This document shows, in pieces, positions 1-7,817 of a stretch of 27,498 bases of DNA. Under the pieces are notes generated by a model. That model was given only the letters and a program-made list of their open reading frames with translations. It was not told the DNA's origin and did no database searches. Positions within the stretch are counted from its first letter, which is position 1, and every line of letters begins with the position of its first letter. The stretch lies in IMG/VR virus record IMGVR_UViG_3300042309_000833, positions 1 to 27,498 of that record; one strand, written 5' to 3'. Source of the DNA: a virus. Both the position numbers and the translations under genes were made by a program.

Positions 1-530
1 ATCCAAGAGAAATGCATATCTTCACCAACTGAGAATTCGTGATTAATAGGAGGCAATTCTCTACAAAAATGAGTGATCATATCTCTATGGAAGAACCAAG
101 CGTGACCACCATAATCAACCATTTCTGCTTTTTCGTTGGGGTTATCCCAACCAATACGTTTCTCATATCCAAAATTGGAATTATTGATAATTACACCAAT
201 AGTTGTGTGAAGTCCAGGATGATTCTTCTGAGTCTCTAAACAATTCTCGAACCACTTCTTACCTGGAATAGTATCATCATCGAAAATACAAACCCAATTT
301 GTTCTAGCATTCAAAGCATAATAGAATCTAGACCATACTCCAAAATTTGTGTTTGAAATAGAAGAAACACATTTATTAATATATGTATTATCGTATTGAA
401 CTCCTGGCATCGAATTCTGCCAATACATAATATGCTTCGGCTGAATTGTTGATGTTGTTACAGCATCAAATTGTTCTTTTAAATTTTCAGGCCGTCTATA
501 TCCATTTAGCACCACAGTTATATCATTCAT
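1..530 (-). CDS. Glycosyltransferase, GT-A type, 3' end cut by window edge
   Basis: An open frame of 176 codons runs leftward from an ATG at 528-530 off the window edge without a stop, so the C-terminus is missing. It begins MNDITVVLNGYRRPENLKEQ, the usual opening of a GT-A nucleotide-sugar transferase. Further in it has FDDDTIPG (a DXD-type metal and sugar-nucleotide site) and GEDMHFSW near the cut, where a GT2 enzyme carries its ED catalytic acid region. It starts 4 bases after the stop of the GT-D gene, so it is the last visible gene of the minus-strand glycan operon. Acceptor and donor sugar cannot be read. The transferase fold is fairly sure; the specificity is unknown. Confidence 0.75.
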   Translation of the reverse strand, partial: MNDITVVLNGYRRPENLKEQFDAVTTSTIQPKHIMYWQNSMPGVQYDNTYINKCVSSISNTNFGVWSRFYYALNARTNWVCIFDDDTIPGKKWFENCLETQKNHPGLHTTIGVIINNSNFGYEKRIGWDNPNEKAEMVDYGGHAWFFHRDMITHFCRELPPINHEFSVGEDMHFSW

Positions 531-534
531 TTTA

Positions 535-1245
535 TTAAGAACCCCATGTACAAGTTAATTTTGAGTGAAAAGAATCTGGTTGATAGTAACCTCTAATATT
601 TATATCTGAACCCAACCAAGGATGTAATGTTGAACCAATATCAAGATATGTATTATTTTGATTGGTTTCCCATAGACTTTGAGATAATATCTTACCCAAA
701 GGACCACAAGCAAATAAGAAGATCTTATTACTTGATCGCATATTTTTAATAAAATCTATAACAGCCAAATCATTTACCCAAGCATTATAACCAACACCAA
801 TAAATGTGCAAGGAAATGGAAGATTGTCTACTTGTGATTTACTATTAGCAATCAATACAATATCTTTCTTCTTGAATTCAGGTATAAAATTATCTACGAA
901 AAATTTATAATTGGAATTTACGAAGATATTAGCAAAAGTTAAATTATCTTCATGTTGACCGCTCACATCTTTCATATTTTGAAAATTCGCTTGTCCTTGA
1001 CAACATGGACAAACTATTCCGACATAATAATTTGGATCTCTGTATGTAAATGATTTATGTAAAAGCGATCTTGCAATTTCATATTGTGGCTCAGGACCAT
1101 TAGTCATCCATTCCCCATAACCAGATGCAATGGTCTCTTTTCTTAGTGCAATCATTTCACCGTCACCGAATCTGGCTAACGCAAAATGTTCACCGGAATT
1201 AATTTTATTTAGAAATTTTTCTATTTCATGATTAAAGTATTTCAT
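535..1245 (-). CDS. GT-D fold glycosyltransferase (DUF1792-like)
   Basis: 236 residues. The N-terminal motif FALARFGDGE (about residues 21-30) is the signature of the GT-D family, in which the D-x-E (here D28-G-E30) binds the metal and nucleotide sugar. Later segments IFLFACGPLGKILSQSLW and TYLDIGS (about 175-203) match the nucleotide-binding C-terminal part of that family. Members add sugars to glycans on bacterial surface proteins or capsules. The start ATG overlaps the upstream GT2-like gene by 4 bases, which suggests translational coupling. It probably acts in the cytoplasm on the glycan built by the neighbouring enzymes. The family call is fairly confident; substrate unknown. Confidence 0.72.
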   Translation of the reverse strand: MKYFNHEIEKFLNKINSGEHFALARFGDGEMIALRKETIASGYGEWMTNGPEPQYEIARSLLHKSFTYRDPNYYVGIVCPCCQGQANFQNMKDVSGQHEDNLTFANIFVNSNYKFFVDNFIPEFKKKDIVLIANSKSQVDNLPFPCTFIGVGYNAWVNDLAVIDFIKNMRSSNKIFLFACGPLGKILSQSLWETNQNNTYLDIGSTLHPWLGSDINIRGYYQPDSFHSKLTCTWGS

Positions 1246-1883
1246 ATATGGATTTTATCTTGATTATTATTCCACCAATTTGTTTCATCTGAAATTATTT
1301 GTGGTAAGTTGTATTTATTGATTACCTCAGAATTACCTGATGTGATAGATATAGTATTGGAAACTGCTGAACCTCTTACAACATATAATCCGAATCTCTT
1401 CAGATTTATTAGGAGAAAAGTGTCACCCCACATTATTTTTAGTTGTTCCGGTATATGTTTGTATTTATGTTTATGTACAAACATCATACATCCAAAAGCA
1501 AATGGCCAGTCTTGAATCTGTTCTATTCTAGGTTCACCTTCATTATTGTAAATATCTATACCAATCAATCCTACGGATAATAACAAATCTTCGTTAATTA
1601 AATTGAAAATAGATTTATCGAATGTAATATCATCATTAAGTAAACATATTGAGTTATTTTTAGATATATCAACTCCAAGATTCCAAGAAGGATTGACGAA
1701 GATATTTTGATGTTTATTGATAACAGTTATCTTGCAATTATTCAAAATATCCCATTTCGGGGTGTTAGTGGAATCATTGTTTATGATGATAATTTCATCT
1801 ATCTGATCGACAGAAATCAGATCAAATAATAATGTTTGAGTTGTTTCACATTTCCAGAGAGTTGGTATAATTACAGTTATCAT
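1242..1883 (-). CDS. GT2-like glycosyltransferase, short
   Basis: 213 residues. It opens MITVIIPTLWKCETTQTLL, then IIIINNDSTN (about 31-40) and ICLLNDDITFD (about 79-89): the beta1, UDP-binding and DXD-like elements of a GT-A family 2 transferase. The segment WPFAFGCMMFVHKHKYKHIP (about 126-145) resembles the acceptor-side region. The protein is shorter than typical 250-330 residue GT2 enzymes and a clear C-terminal helix pair is missing, so it is a compact version. It lies 4 bases after the preceding gene and overlaps the GT-D gene by 4 bases. Role inferred: adds one residue to the glycan made by this operon. Confidence 0.7.
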   Translation of the reverse strand: MITVIIPTLWKCETTQTLLFDLISVDQIDEIIIINNDSTNTPKWDILNNCKITVINKHQNIFVNPSWNLGVDISKNNSICLLNDDITFDKSIFNLINEDLLLSVGLIGIDIYNNEGEPRIEQIQDWPFAFGCMMFVHKHKYKHIPEQLKIMWGDTFLLINLKRFGLYVVRGSAVSNTISITSGNSEVINKYNLPQIISDETNWWNNNQDKIHI

Positions 1884-1887
1884 AATA

Positions 1888-2520
1888 TTATCTCGTATTT
1901 CTATCTAGTTTGACGTATTCGTTATCGTGTGATAGTGCTTCAACATCATATATGAAATGTATATTCTCTTCTCCGATTTTTGGAGCCAACCTAGAATATG
2001 TTGGATGTAGATCTGGACAATCTAATCTGTGTGGTTTTTCATACACATCTTGAACAGATTCTATTAGAGGAAGAATATACTTTTTAGGGAATACACTAAA
2101 ATATTGTGGATCTGCAGTATATCTATGATTATCCCACCATCCCTTTTCTCTGAAGAAGAAATTGAATTTTTCTGGATCTATATTATAATTGCTAATCGAG
2201 TCATTGAATAATATATCAAATCTTGTAGAAACAATCAGATCTATATCTTCTTCTATCATCGATTCTAAAGATTTCTTATAAGTTGTTCTTAAATCAGAAT
2301 TAGAATATTGGATTAATTGATGTTTCTTGGGTTTATATTTATCAATTAGTTCTTCTTGTGTTTCATTGTGATAAGTTGTTATATAAATATTCGGATTCTC
2401 AAAAGTATATATTAAATTCTTATTGATATTTTCGTATCCTCTTCGCCAATCCCGCCCTCTATCACCATATGATATTCCACACAAATTAATAGCAACACGC
2501 ATGTTAGTAAATATTGACAT
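1888..2520 (-). CDS. Putative glycosyltransferase, paralogue of its neighbour
   Basis: 210 residues. The start ATG at 2518-2520 lies 17 bases inside the end of the upstream gene and has GAGAAG in front of it. A second in-frame ATG six codons later (MRVAINLCGISYG) looks more like a natural N-terminus, so the start is uncertain. The core has DLIVSTRFDILFND (about 104-117) and the C-terminal half is rich in aromatic and His residues. The motif hydrophobic-R-x-D-I-hydrophobic is shared with the 2504-3289 product (LVILYRPDILIW), so the two seem to be distant relatives. Similar proteins occur in surface-glycan clusters of aquatic phages and bacteria. The transferase function is inferred from context and the D-containing motif only. 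Confidence 0.5.
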   Translation of the reverse strand: MSIFTNMRVAINLCGISYGDRGRDWRRGYENINKNLIYTFENPNIYITTYHNETQEELIDKYKPKKHQLIQYSNSDLRTTYKKSLESMIEEDIDLIVSTRFDILFNDSISNYNIDPEKFNFFFREKGWWDNHRYTADPQYFSVFPKKYILPLIESVQDVYEKPHRLDCPDLHPTYSRLAPKIGEENIHFIYDVEALSHDNEYVKLDRNTR

Positions 2521-3289
2521 ATCTTCTCAATTCCTCTTCAGTAAAACCATATTGTATTATGTCAGAAATTTTCAATTTATTAGAAGCGATCATTGAAGTG
2601 TGTATATATCTTATCGGAGCCTGGTGTTCACCAGCAATAATATTATCATTTCTTATCGGAACTCTGATAATTTCTTGTATGTATTTAGGGAATAATTTGT
2701 GTTCTAATGGAGGGTTATTGGTTGAGATAGAATCCCATGCATCTTTAAATAATAGCATATTTTCATAATTCATTATGAAATGGAAATCGCCTCGATAATC
2801 TTGATAATTGTTTAGTGTTATGCAATTAACATCATATTCAGAAAGAATAACATTTTTCCATATTAGAATATCTGGTCGATAAAGGATAACGAGATCGTAA
2901 CTAATTCCTTGAGTCTTAACCCATTCGTCTATCAATTCACAACCTAGCTTTATTGATAACGAATGTGATGCGATGGCAAAGGAATTGTGATTGACTCTAG
3001 ATTGTTCTAATTTAGATATTATGATTTCTTTGTATAAATTGTTATCTTCGAACTTATATGCAACTGGTTTGTATAAACTTGTTAAATTTTCTTGTATGTC
3101 TGGATTCCATGAATGTATAAAGAAATCGAATTTATAGTCTGAATTCGGTTCTATGAAATGTTTGACAATAGAATTATATGCTGCGACATAATTAATGTAT
3201 TCGCCTTCTCTATATAATTGTCCAGGTAAATCGAATTTACCTGTGACTTTAGATACAGCACCTTTAATTAGAAAAGCTACTCGTTTCAT
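2504..3289 (-). CDS. Putative glycosyltransferase-like protein
   Basis: 261 residues. The N-terminus MKRVAFLIKGAVSK followed by FDFFIHSWNPD (about 54-64) is the pattern of a Rossmann-like start with a short H-S-W loop seen in uncharacterised glycan-cluster transferases. LVILYRPDILIWKNV (about 133-147) supplies a possible metal-site aspartate. RGDFHFIMNYENMLLFKDAW follows. It overlaps the cupin gene by 4 bases (ATGA) and the next gene by 17. No signal peptide or membrane helix is visible, so it is cytoplasmic. A sugar transferase role fits the operon but no family was recognised with certainty. Confidence 0.5.
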   Translation of the reverse strand: MKRVAFLIKGAVSKVTGKFDLPGQLYREGEYINYVAAYNSIVKHFIEPNSDYKFDFFIHSWNPDIQENLTSLYKPVAYKFEDNNLYKEIIISKLEQSRVNHNSFAIASHSLSIKLGCELIDEWVKTQGISYDLVILYRPDILIWKNVILSEYDVNCITLNNYQDYRGDFHFIMNYENMLLFKDAWDSISTNNPPLEHKLFPKYIQEIIRVPIRNDNIIAGEHQAPIRYIHTSMIASNKLKISDIIQYGFTEEELRRYVNIY

Positions 3290-3606
3290 ACCAAATATTT
3301 ATCTCCAGGAGCACTCGGAACCTTAATACAAAGTATAGTACAATCTTCAACAAATATTGGTTCAGAAATTTCATTTGGTTGAATTATGAATATATTTCCT
3401 GAATTTAAAGTTCTATCTGCTATAATCATTTTACCTGAAATTAGAATATTATATTCCGTAGCAATTTTATGATAATGCGCTGGCCAGTATTCGTCTTTCT
3501 TGTGTGTGAGTATACCAATTTCAAAGCCTTTTGTTCTAATAATATTAGGTTCAAAATCACCAACAACCCAACCACGAAAAAACTCAGATAAGTGTTTTAT
3601 AATCAT
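3286..3606 (-). CDS. Small single-domain cupin
   Basis: 106 residues. Residues 44-58 match cupin motif 1 exactly in spacing: H44-x-H46-x4-E51-x6-G58, so three of the usual metal ligands are present. Motif 2 is partial: G70, P77 and E79 are there but the last His is replaced. Cupins of this size in sugar clusters act as epimerases, isomerases or small-molecule sensors. Start and stop overlap both neighbours by 4 bases (nucleotidyltransferase upstream, transferase downstream), so it is made together with them. The retained metal ligands suggest an enzyme, perhaps shaping the sugar that the nucleotidyltransferase activates. The exact reaction is unknown. Confidence 0.68.
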   Translation of the reverse strand: MIIKHLSEFFRGWVVGDFEPNIIRTKGFEIGILTHKKDEYWPAHYHKIATEYNILISGKMIIADRTLNSGNIFIIQPNEISEPIFVEDCTILCIKVPSAPGDKYLV

Positions 3607-4316
3607 AAGTTCCGTCTAATAAGATACTTTTCAAGATCTTCGGGAATACCTACAGCATTATGCTGCTCATTTGGTATGTGATGAATACCAATCTCGTATC
3701 CTTTAGAAATTAGATAATTATATGAAGGACCAATATAAAATTCAGAATTATATCTTTCTCCATTCGAGATCATTTGTTCTGCACTCTCAACAAAATATCT
3801 ACCACGTTTCCAATAATGAATTCCATTCAAGCTAATGTTGCTTATAACTTGTTTTTCTTTAACCTCAACAACACGCCCTTTAGTGTTTATTTTGGCATAA
3901 CTATTTTTGTTAGAATTTTCATAATATGTCACTATAGTCCCATCATATAACTTACAAGTATTGAGAAAAGTTTTTCCATCCCAATTCATAATTTGATCGC
4001 AATTAGTAATAAGCAATTCAGTTTCGTTATCAATTAATTCTTTGGCTAGTAGTGCAGAACAAGCCGGACCTTCTGTGGTGTAATCAATATCAATTATTCT
4101 GCAATCCGGTTTGATTTTTCTTAAAATTTTGTCTATGGCATATTCTTCAATATGCCATTTTTGGACCACGAATATATAGTCGCCTTCTAAATCTAATGAT
4201 TCGATTACATATTCAATAAGAGGTCTGTTATTTATTTTTATTAGAGGTTTAGGTAATGTATATTCTGTATTGTTGAATCTGGAACCTCTTCCAGCCATAG
4301 GAATAAGAATATGCAT
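3603..4316 (-). CDS. Sugar-phosphate nucleotidyltransferase
   Basis: 237 residues. MAGRGSRF (about 7-14) with LPKPLI (21-26) is the NTP-binding loop and catalytic Lys of the RmlA/GlmU-type nucleotidyltransferases. TEGPACSALLAKE (81-93) and NCDQIMNWDG (105-114), whose D107 would bind Mg2+, complete the nucleotide site. SEFYIGPSYNYLI (191-203) and a C-terminal GIPEDLEKYL (223-232, the usual G-T-P-E-D region) also fit. These enzymes couple a sugar-1-phosphate or polyol phosphate to NTP, releasing pyrophosphate. It sits 2 bases after the methyltransferase gene and overlaps the cupin gene by 4. It would provide the activated donor for the operon's transferases. The family is sure; base and sugar are not readable. 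Confidence 0.85.
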   Translation of the reverse strand: MHILIPMAGRGSRFNNTEYTLPKPLIKINNRPLIEYVIESLDLEGDYIFVVQKWHIEEYAIDKILRKIKPDCRIIDIDYTTEGPACSALLAKELIDNETELLITNCDQIMNWDGKTFLNTCKLYDGTIVTYYENSNKNSYAKINTKGRVVEVKEKQVISNISLNGIHYWKRGRYFVESAEQMISNGERYNSEFYIGPSYNYLISKGYEIGIHHIPNEQHNAVGIPEDLEKYLIRRNL

Positions 4317-4318
4317 AA

Positions 4319-4957
4319 TTAGATTCTGTAAGCAATACTCAATCCATAATCGTCGTCGTGTTCAAAATATTTTTCTACTCTATACATACTTTCGTCTATT
4401 GCAGGTAGAAATACAACTGGACCAGGATGTGAATTTGTATCGTGGAAAATAACAATACCATCTTCCGATAGCATGTCGGTATACAACCAATCATTGATTA
4501 CCATATTAACCGAATGCCAACCATCGATTAACAAGATAGAAATTTTATCCATTCCAATTTCTTCGGCATATTTACGAATTGTGGTTTGATTCGCCGAATT
4601 CTCACGAATAGTATACACTCTCTTCTCTTCATTATTCAAATAAGACTTATCATCTAAATCAATACCTAGATATGGAATATTATCTGGTTTATTTGTCAAT
4701 AACGCATTAGTGAAAGAACCTAGACCGTTTCTAGATACTCCTATTTCGATAATACCGTGCGTCATGTAATCTTTACACACCTTATCTACTAGATCATATG
4801 AGTTTTTGGTAATTTCTACATTATGTCCAGCAGTCCATGTAAAATTCCAATCATCATCGTTACTGTATTGAGACATCTGGGGTTTGAATTTCAATCCCTT
4901 AATATCTGTATTATGTTCTATGATGTTAATATAATGATTGTTGATAGTTATATTCAT
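4319..4957 (-). CDS. Class I SAM-dependent methyltransferase (Methyltransf_24-like)
   Basis: 212 residues. Motif I is IIEIGVSRNGLGS (69-81), the ribose-binding acid follows in YLGIDLDD (96-103), and ILLIDGWHSVNMVINDW (141-157) with IVIFHDTNSHPGP (168-180) matches the D-x-x-H / F-H-D-T pattern of the macrocin-O-methyltransferase-like group, whose members use these Asp and His residues to bind a divalent metal. It probably methylates a hydroxyl on the sugar or polyol. The ATG overlaps the stop of the RuBisCO-like gene (ATGA), so the two are coupled in translation. No membrane segment. Family call good, substrate inferred only from context. Confidence 0.8.
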   Translation of the reverse strand: MNITINNHYINIIEHNTDIKGLKFKPQMSQYSNDDDWNFTWTAGHNVEITKNSYDLVDKVCKDYMTHGIIEIGVSRNGLGSFTNALLTNKPDNIPYLGIDLDDKSYLNNEEKRVYTIRENSANQTTIRKYAEEIGMDKISILLIDGWHSVNMVINDWLYTDMLSEDGIVIFHDTNSHPGPVVFLPAIDESMYRVEKYFEHDDDYGLSIAYRI

Positions 4958-6144
4958 CTAATAATTCCCCATTTCTCAATTGCAATTCTATATTCTTCGC
5001 CTTCATTTCCATCAATTGATTGTCTCATTGCCAATGCCCCAGAAAGTGTTCCTCCAGGATGACCATGAACTGCTCCACCAGCATTTGCTAGATAATCAAA
5101 TCCAACTAGATTAGTTATTTTTTGAATTAATCCTGGATGCATTCCACAACTCAATGCTGGAGCTGTATTACCAGCTCTGAGAATATCTAAACACTCTAGA
5201 ATCTCGTCTGGGTCGTCGTTACTATATCCACCAACCATACCAGTTTGGATAGTATCAACACCCATCAAAGTTGCTAATTTACAGATAACTGGCCAAGAAA
5301 TACTGAAACGATGTGAAACGTCCGTGAATATTTTGGCACCACTACTCTGTAAATGTAAGAATAGGGGTAAGTTAGATTTTCTTATACTGTTATATACACC
5401 TAAACCACTATAAACATTGATGTGTACACCATTACCACCATTCTGATAAACTGAATTAATTCTATCCATAACAACATGTGGATCACAATTAATTGTGTGA
5501 CAGAAAATAACTTTTCTTGATTGTTTCGATAGATAATTTGCAATAATATCTACACGTCTCTCAAGTGGAGCACATAGAGGATTACTCATGATTTCATCTT
5601 CTTTAATAAAATCTACACCACCATCAACCATTTGCTTAACCATTTCTAATAGAACTTCTGGTGTAATTCCAATTTTAGGTTTAACAATACTACCGAATAA
5701 TGGTTTATTGTATTGGTTTGTAAATTTTCTGATACCAGATAACCCAAATCTCGGACCAAGAAAAGATCCGGTGACAGAATCTGGTAGATGCAGGCGAACT
5801 AATCTACATCTTTGAATAATATTGATGTCTAAATGTCCACCCATTAATTGACATAATAGATGCGAAATACCATCAGTATCCCAATCAGTATTAATTATTG
5901 GAAATGCAATCTTTACGATACCTGAAGTACCATTAAGTAGAGTTGTTTCATCACCTAAAATCATACAAGAATGATTTTCGAACAGGTAATCAGTTTCCCA
6001 TTCGTTCCTGACATTAGGATTACCTACACTCTGTCCTATTGCGATATTCCATGCTGCTTCTCTTAGATTAGTGGAAGATTCAACTAGATATTCAGCAATA
6101 ATATATTTTTGATCGTCATCTAATTGTTCAACGAAAAGATTCAT
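4954..6144 (-). CDS. RuBisCO-like protein (form IV type, phage-encoded)
   Basis: 396 residues, near the usual 370-450 of RuBisCO-like proteins. The TIM-barrel landmarks are clear: KPLFGSIVKPKIG (147-159; K155 and K157 match RuBisCO K175/K177) and GGVDFIKEDE (175-184; K181, D183 and E184 match the carbamylated Lys and Mg2+ ligands K201/D203/E204). SCGMHPG (332-338) and GGAVHGHPGG (356-365) match the two phosphate-binding loops. N-terminal VESSTNLREAAW fits the E60 region. Several carboxylase residues are changed by eye alignment: N123 is H104, H294-R295 reads Q-S (266-267), H327 is Q300, and loop-6 K334 is replaced in MVGGYSND. It should therefore bind metal and enolise a substrate but not fix CO2 on RuBP. 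Start chosen for the strong AGGTGA site 7 bases ahead; it overlaps the phosphodiesterase gene by 17 bases. Fold sure, reaction unknown. Confidence 0.9.
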   Translation of the reverse strand: MNLFVEQLDDDQKYIIAEYLVESSTNLREAAWNIAIGQSVGNPNVRNEWETDYLFENHSCMILGDETTLLNGTSGIVKIAFPIINTDWDTDGISHLLCQLMGGHLDINIIQRCRLVRLHLPDSVTGSFLGPRFGLSGIRKFTNQYNKPLFGSIVKPKIGITPEVLLEMVKQMVDGGVDFIKEDEIMSNPLCAPLERRVDIIANYLSKQSRKVIFCHTINCDPHVVMDRINSVYQNGGNGVHINVYSGLGVYNSIRKSNLPLFLHLQSSGAKIFTDVSHRFSISWPVICKLATLMGVDTIQTGMVGGYSNDDPDEILECLDILRAGNTAPALSCGMHPGLIQKITNLVGFDYLANAGGAVHGHPGGTLSGALAMRQSIDGNEGEEYRIAIEKWGIIR

Positions 6145-6604
6145 TTAGAATCACCTCATACTTAGTAATATAATCTGAACAAATTCCAAAACAAGTTGAC
6201 AATTTATTTGCATTGGATTCGTCGAAATTTAACTCAGGAAGAACATGAATTGAGTTATCGATTATATTTATACTAGGATAAGCCCAAATAACTCCATTAC
6301 TCGTTAATGTAGCAATATCAGAATCGTGTGTGAAATAAATTAGATCAGAATAACATTTATTGAATAATGATAAACTCACTGTATCTTTACAGTGAGTCCA
6401 CAATTTATCTTTTCTAGCCAATAACCAATCGATGTCAATCTTATGATGAGGATAATCGTGGCCCAGATATATTTCTGAATTATAGATTCTAACATCTATT
6501 TCAACATCATAACCGATAGAAATCGCATGATCAATATATCCTGGATCATTTTCGTAACATCTATCAGGTCCTGATAGATTACCACGATGAGATATAAATC
6601 TCAT
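6128..6604 (-). CDS. Short glycerophosphodiester phosphodiesterase-like enzyme
   Basis: 158 residues, clearly shorter than typical 230-350 residue GDPD enzymes, yet the catalytic core is present in order: H6-R7-G8, E18-N19, E35-x-D37 and H49 in LGHD. These match the HRG, EN, E-x-D and second-His positions of the PLC-like phosphodiesterase TIM barrel. The second half of the barrel is compressed. Such enzymes hydrolyse phosphodiesters such as glycerophospho-polyols. It starts 4 bases after the GT4 gene and its end overlaps the RuBisCO-like gene by 17 bases. It could release or trim a polyol-phosphate used by the neighbours. Fold likely, substrate unknown. Confidence 0.75.
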   Translation of the reverse strand: MRFISHRGNLSGPDRCYENDPGYIDHAISIGYDVEIDVRIYNSEIYLGHDYPHHKIDIDWLLARKDKLWTHCKDTVSLSLFNKCYSDLIYFTHDSDIATLTSNGVIWAYPSINIIDNSIHVLPELNFDESNANKLSTCFGICSDYITKYEVILNESFR

Positions 6605-6608
6605 ACTA

Positions 6609-7772
6609 TTACGCTCTCTTAATCCCTGCTGGATAATAACGATTCAACCATTCTAATTCATCCTGGTGATCGTCTTCCGCATACCAACCTTTTCCAGTAT
6701 ATACGTTATGAACCATGGTGAAATAATGTTCGTACATTCTAGCAACACGATCTAAAGAAAAGTTAGCCATTGCCCAATCTCTACAATCTTGTGGATTGAT
6801 CTTGTCAATATTCTTAGCCGCCCAAGAGAATTCTGAGAATGAACGACAACGATAACCAGTTACTCCGTGTAAATTATTCTCTGCGTGTGAACCCCAATCT
6901 GTTGTGATAATAGGACAACCTGCAAAAAGAGCTTCGATAGATGCTCCACCAAAAGGTTCGTTGAACATAGAAGGAAGCCAGAATCCCTTCGCCTTAGAGA
7001 GTACCTTCTTTCTATCTTCTGCATTAAGGTATCCGATAACTTCGATCTGACCAGGAATCTCTTTATATCCATGCTCCTCAAGAGAACCTTGTCCTGCGAT
7101 CTTCAATTTCAACCCAAGTTTTTCACAGACTTGATAGGCAACATCAATACCCTTTCCAGGATAGATTCTACCCATGAATAGAAGATAATCATCTTTCTCT
7201 TTTGAAAATTCAAATTCATCTGGATCGAAATAATTAGGAATCACAGCATGATACCAGGATTCTTTGCACTGACCAACAGCTTCATGACCACCAACAGCAG
7301 AACGAATGGCATATGATTCATAGATTCGCCAAGGAGAGAATTGGCCTGTAGCATATCCAATACCAGGCTCTACGATAATCATATCGTCTACAAACGCATC
7401 ACATACTGGTTTATTACCCCATCCCCAGAAAGGTAGAATGAAATCGTTTGGTTGTTTTCTCTTTTGAATTTCTCTAATAGCGTTCTTATAGAAAGTTTGA
7501 TAAGCATGATCATTCATATCAAACTTAAAGAAATTCTTGCGCCAATCAAAATCACCATATGCTTTCTTAAAATCGTCATTGGTAACAACCGTAACATGTT
7601 CCGTACACTCTAGTTCGGAATCTTCGTGACCATAATGAATAACTTCGTGTCCACGTGAGACCATCATTTTCCCGAATTTGCGTGTCTTTTGTCCGTACGC
7701 ACAAGCCGAAAATTCTGCATTAGTTACTACATGTGGTGGTGGTAGAATATGAAATCTAAACTTTTGACTCAT
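6609..7772 (-). CDS. GT4 family glycosyltransferase (GT-B fold)
   Basis: 387 residues and first gene of the glycan operon. The C-terminal nucleotide-sugar domain has LLFMGRIYPGKGID (197-210) and the E-x7-E motif EPFGGASIE (272-280) followed by ALFAGCPIITTDWG, diagnostic of retaining GT4 enzymes. The N-terminal half (MSQKFRFHILPPPHV...) fits an acceptor domain, with LPFWGWGN and VEPGIGY in mid-protein. A GGAG ribosome site lies 6 bases before the ATG and a sigma70 promoter 17 bases upstream. It would transfer a sugar from NDP-sugar to a glycan or virion component. Family sure, substrate not readable. Confidence 0.88.
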   Translation of the reverse strand: MSQKFRFHILPPPHVVTNAEFSACAYGQKTRKFGKMMVSRGHEVIHYGHEDSELECTEHVTVVTNDDFKKAYGDFDWRKNFFKFDMNDHAYQTFYKNAIREIQKRKQPNDFILPFWGWGNKPVCDAFVDDMIIVEPGIGYATGQFSPWRIYESYAIRSAVGGHEAVGQCKESWYHAVIPNYFDPDEFEFSKEKDDYLLFMGRIYPGKGIDVAYQVCEKLGLKLKIAGQGSLEEHGYKEIPGQIEVIGYLNAEDRKKVLSKAKGFWLPSMFNEPFGGASIEALFAGCPIITTDWGSHAENNLHGVTGYRCRSFSEFSWAAKNIDKINPQDCRDWAMANFSLDRVARMYEHYFTMVHNVYTGKGWYAEDDHQDELEWLNRYYPAGIKRA

Positions 7773-7788
7773 TATAACTCCTAATTCA

Positions 7789-7817
7789 ATTATAATATAC
7801 TTGAGTATTTAGGTCAA
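7789..7817 (-). promoter_or_regulatory. Sigma70-type promoter of the glycan operon
   Basis: On the minus strand TTGACC (7817-7812) and TATAAT (7794-7789) are separated by exactly 17 bases, close to the bacterial consensus. Start of transcription would fall near 7782, immediately before the GGAG ribosome site of the GT4 gene, giving a leader of about ten bases. The host RNA polymerase could thus read the eleven-gene operon early in infection, in contrast to the late-type promoters of the structural genes. Confidence 0.7.

Noticed and set aside
4954-6144. A true carbon-fixing RuBisCO large subunit
   Set aside because: Equivalents of N123, H294-R295, H327 and loop-6 K334 are replaced by eye alignment, and no Calvin-cycle gene is nearby; a form IV-like protein fits better.
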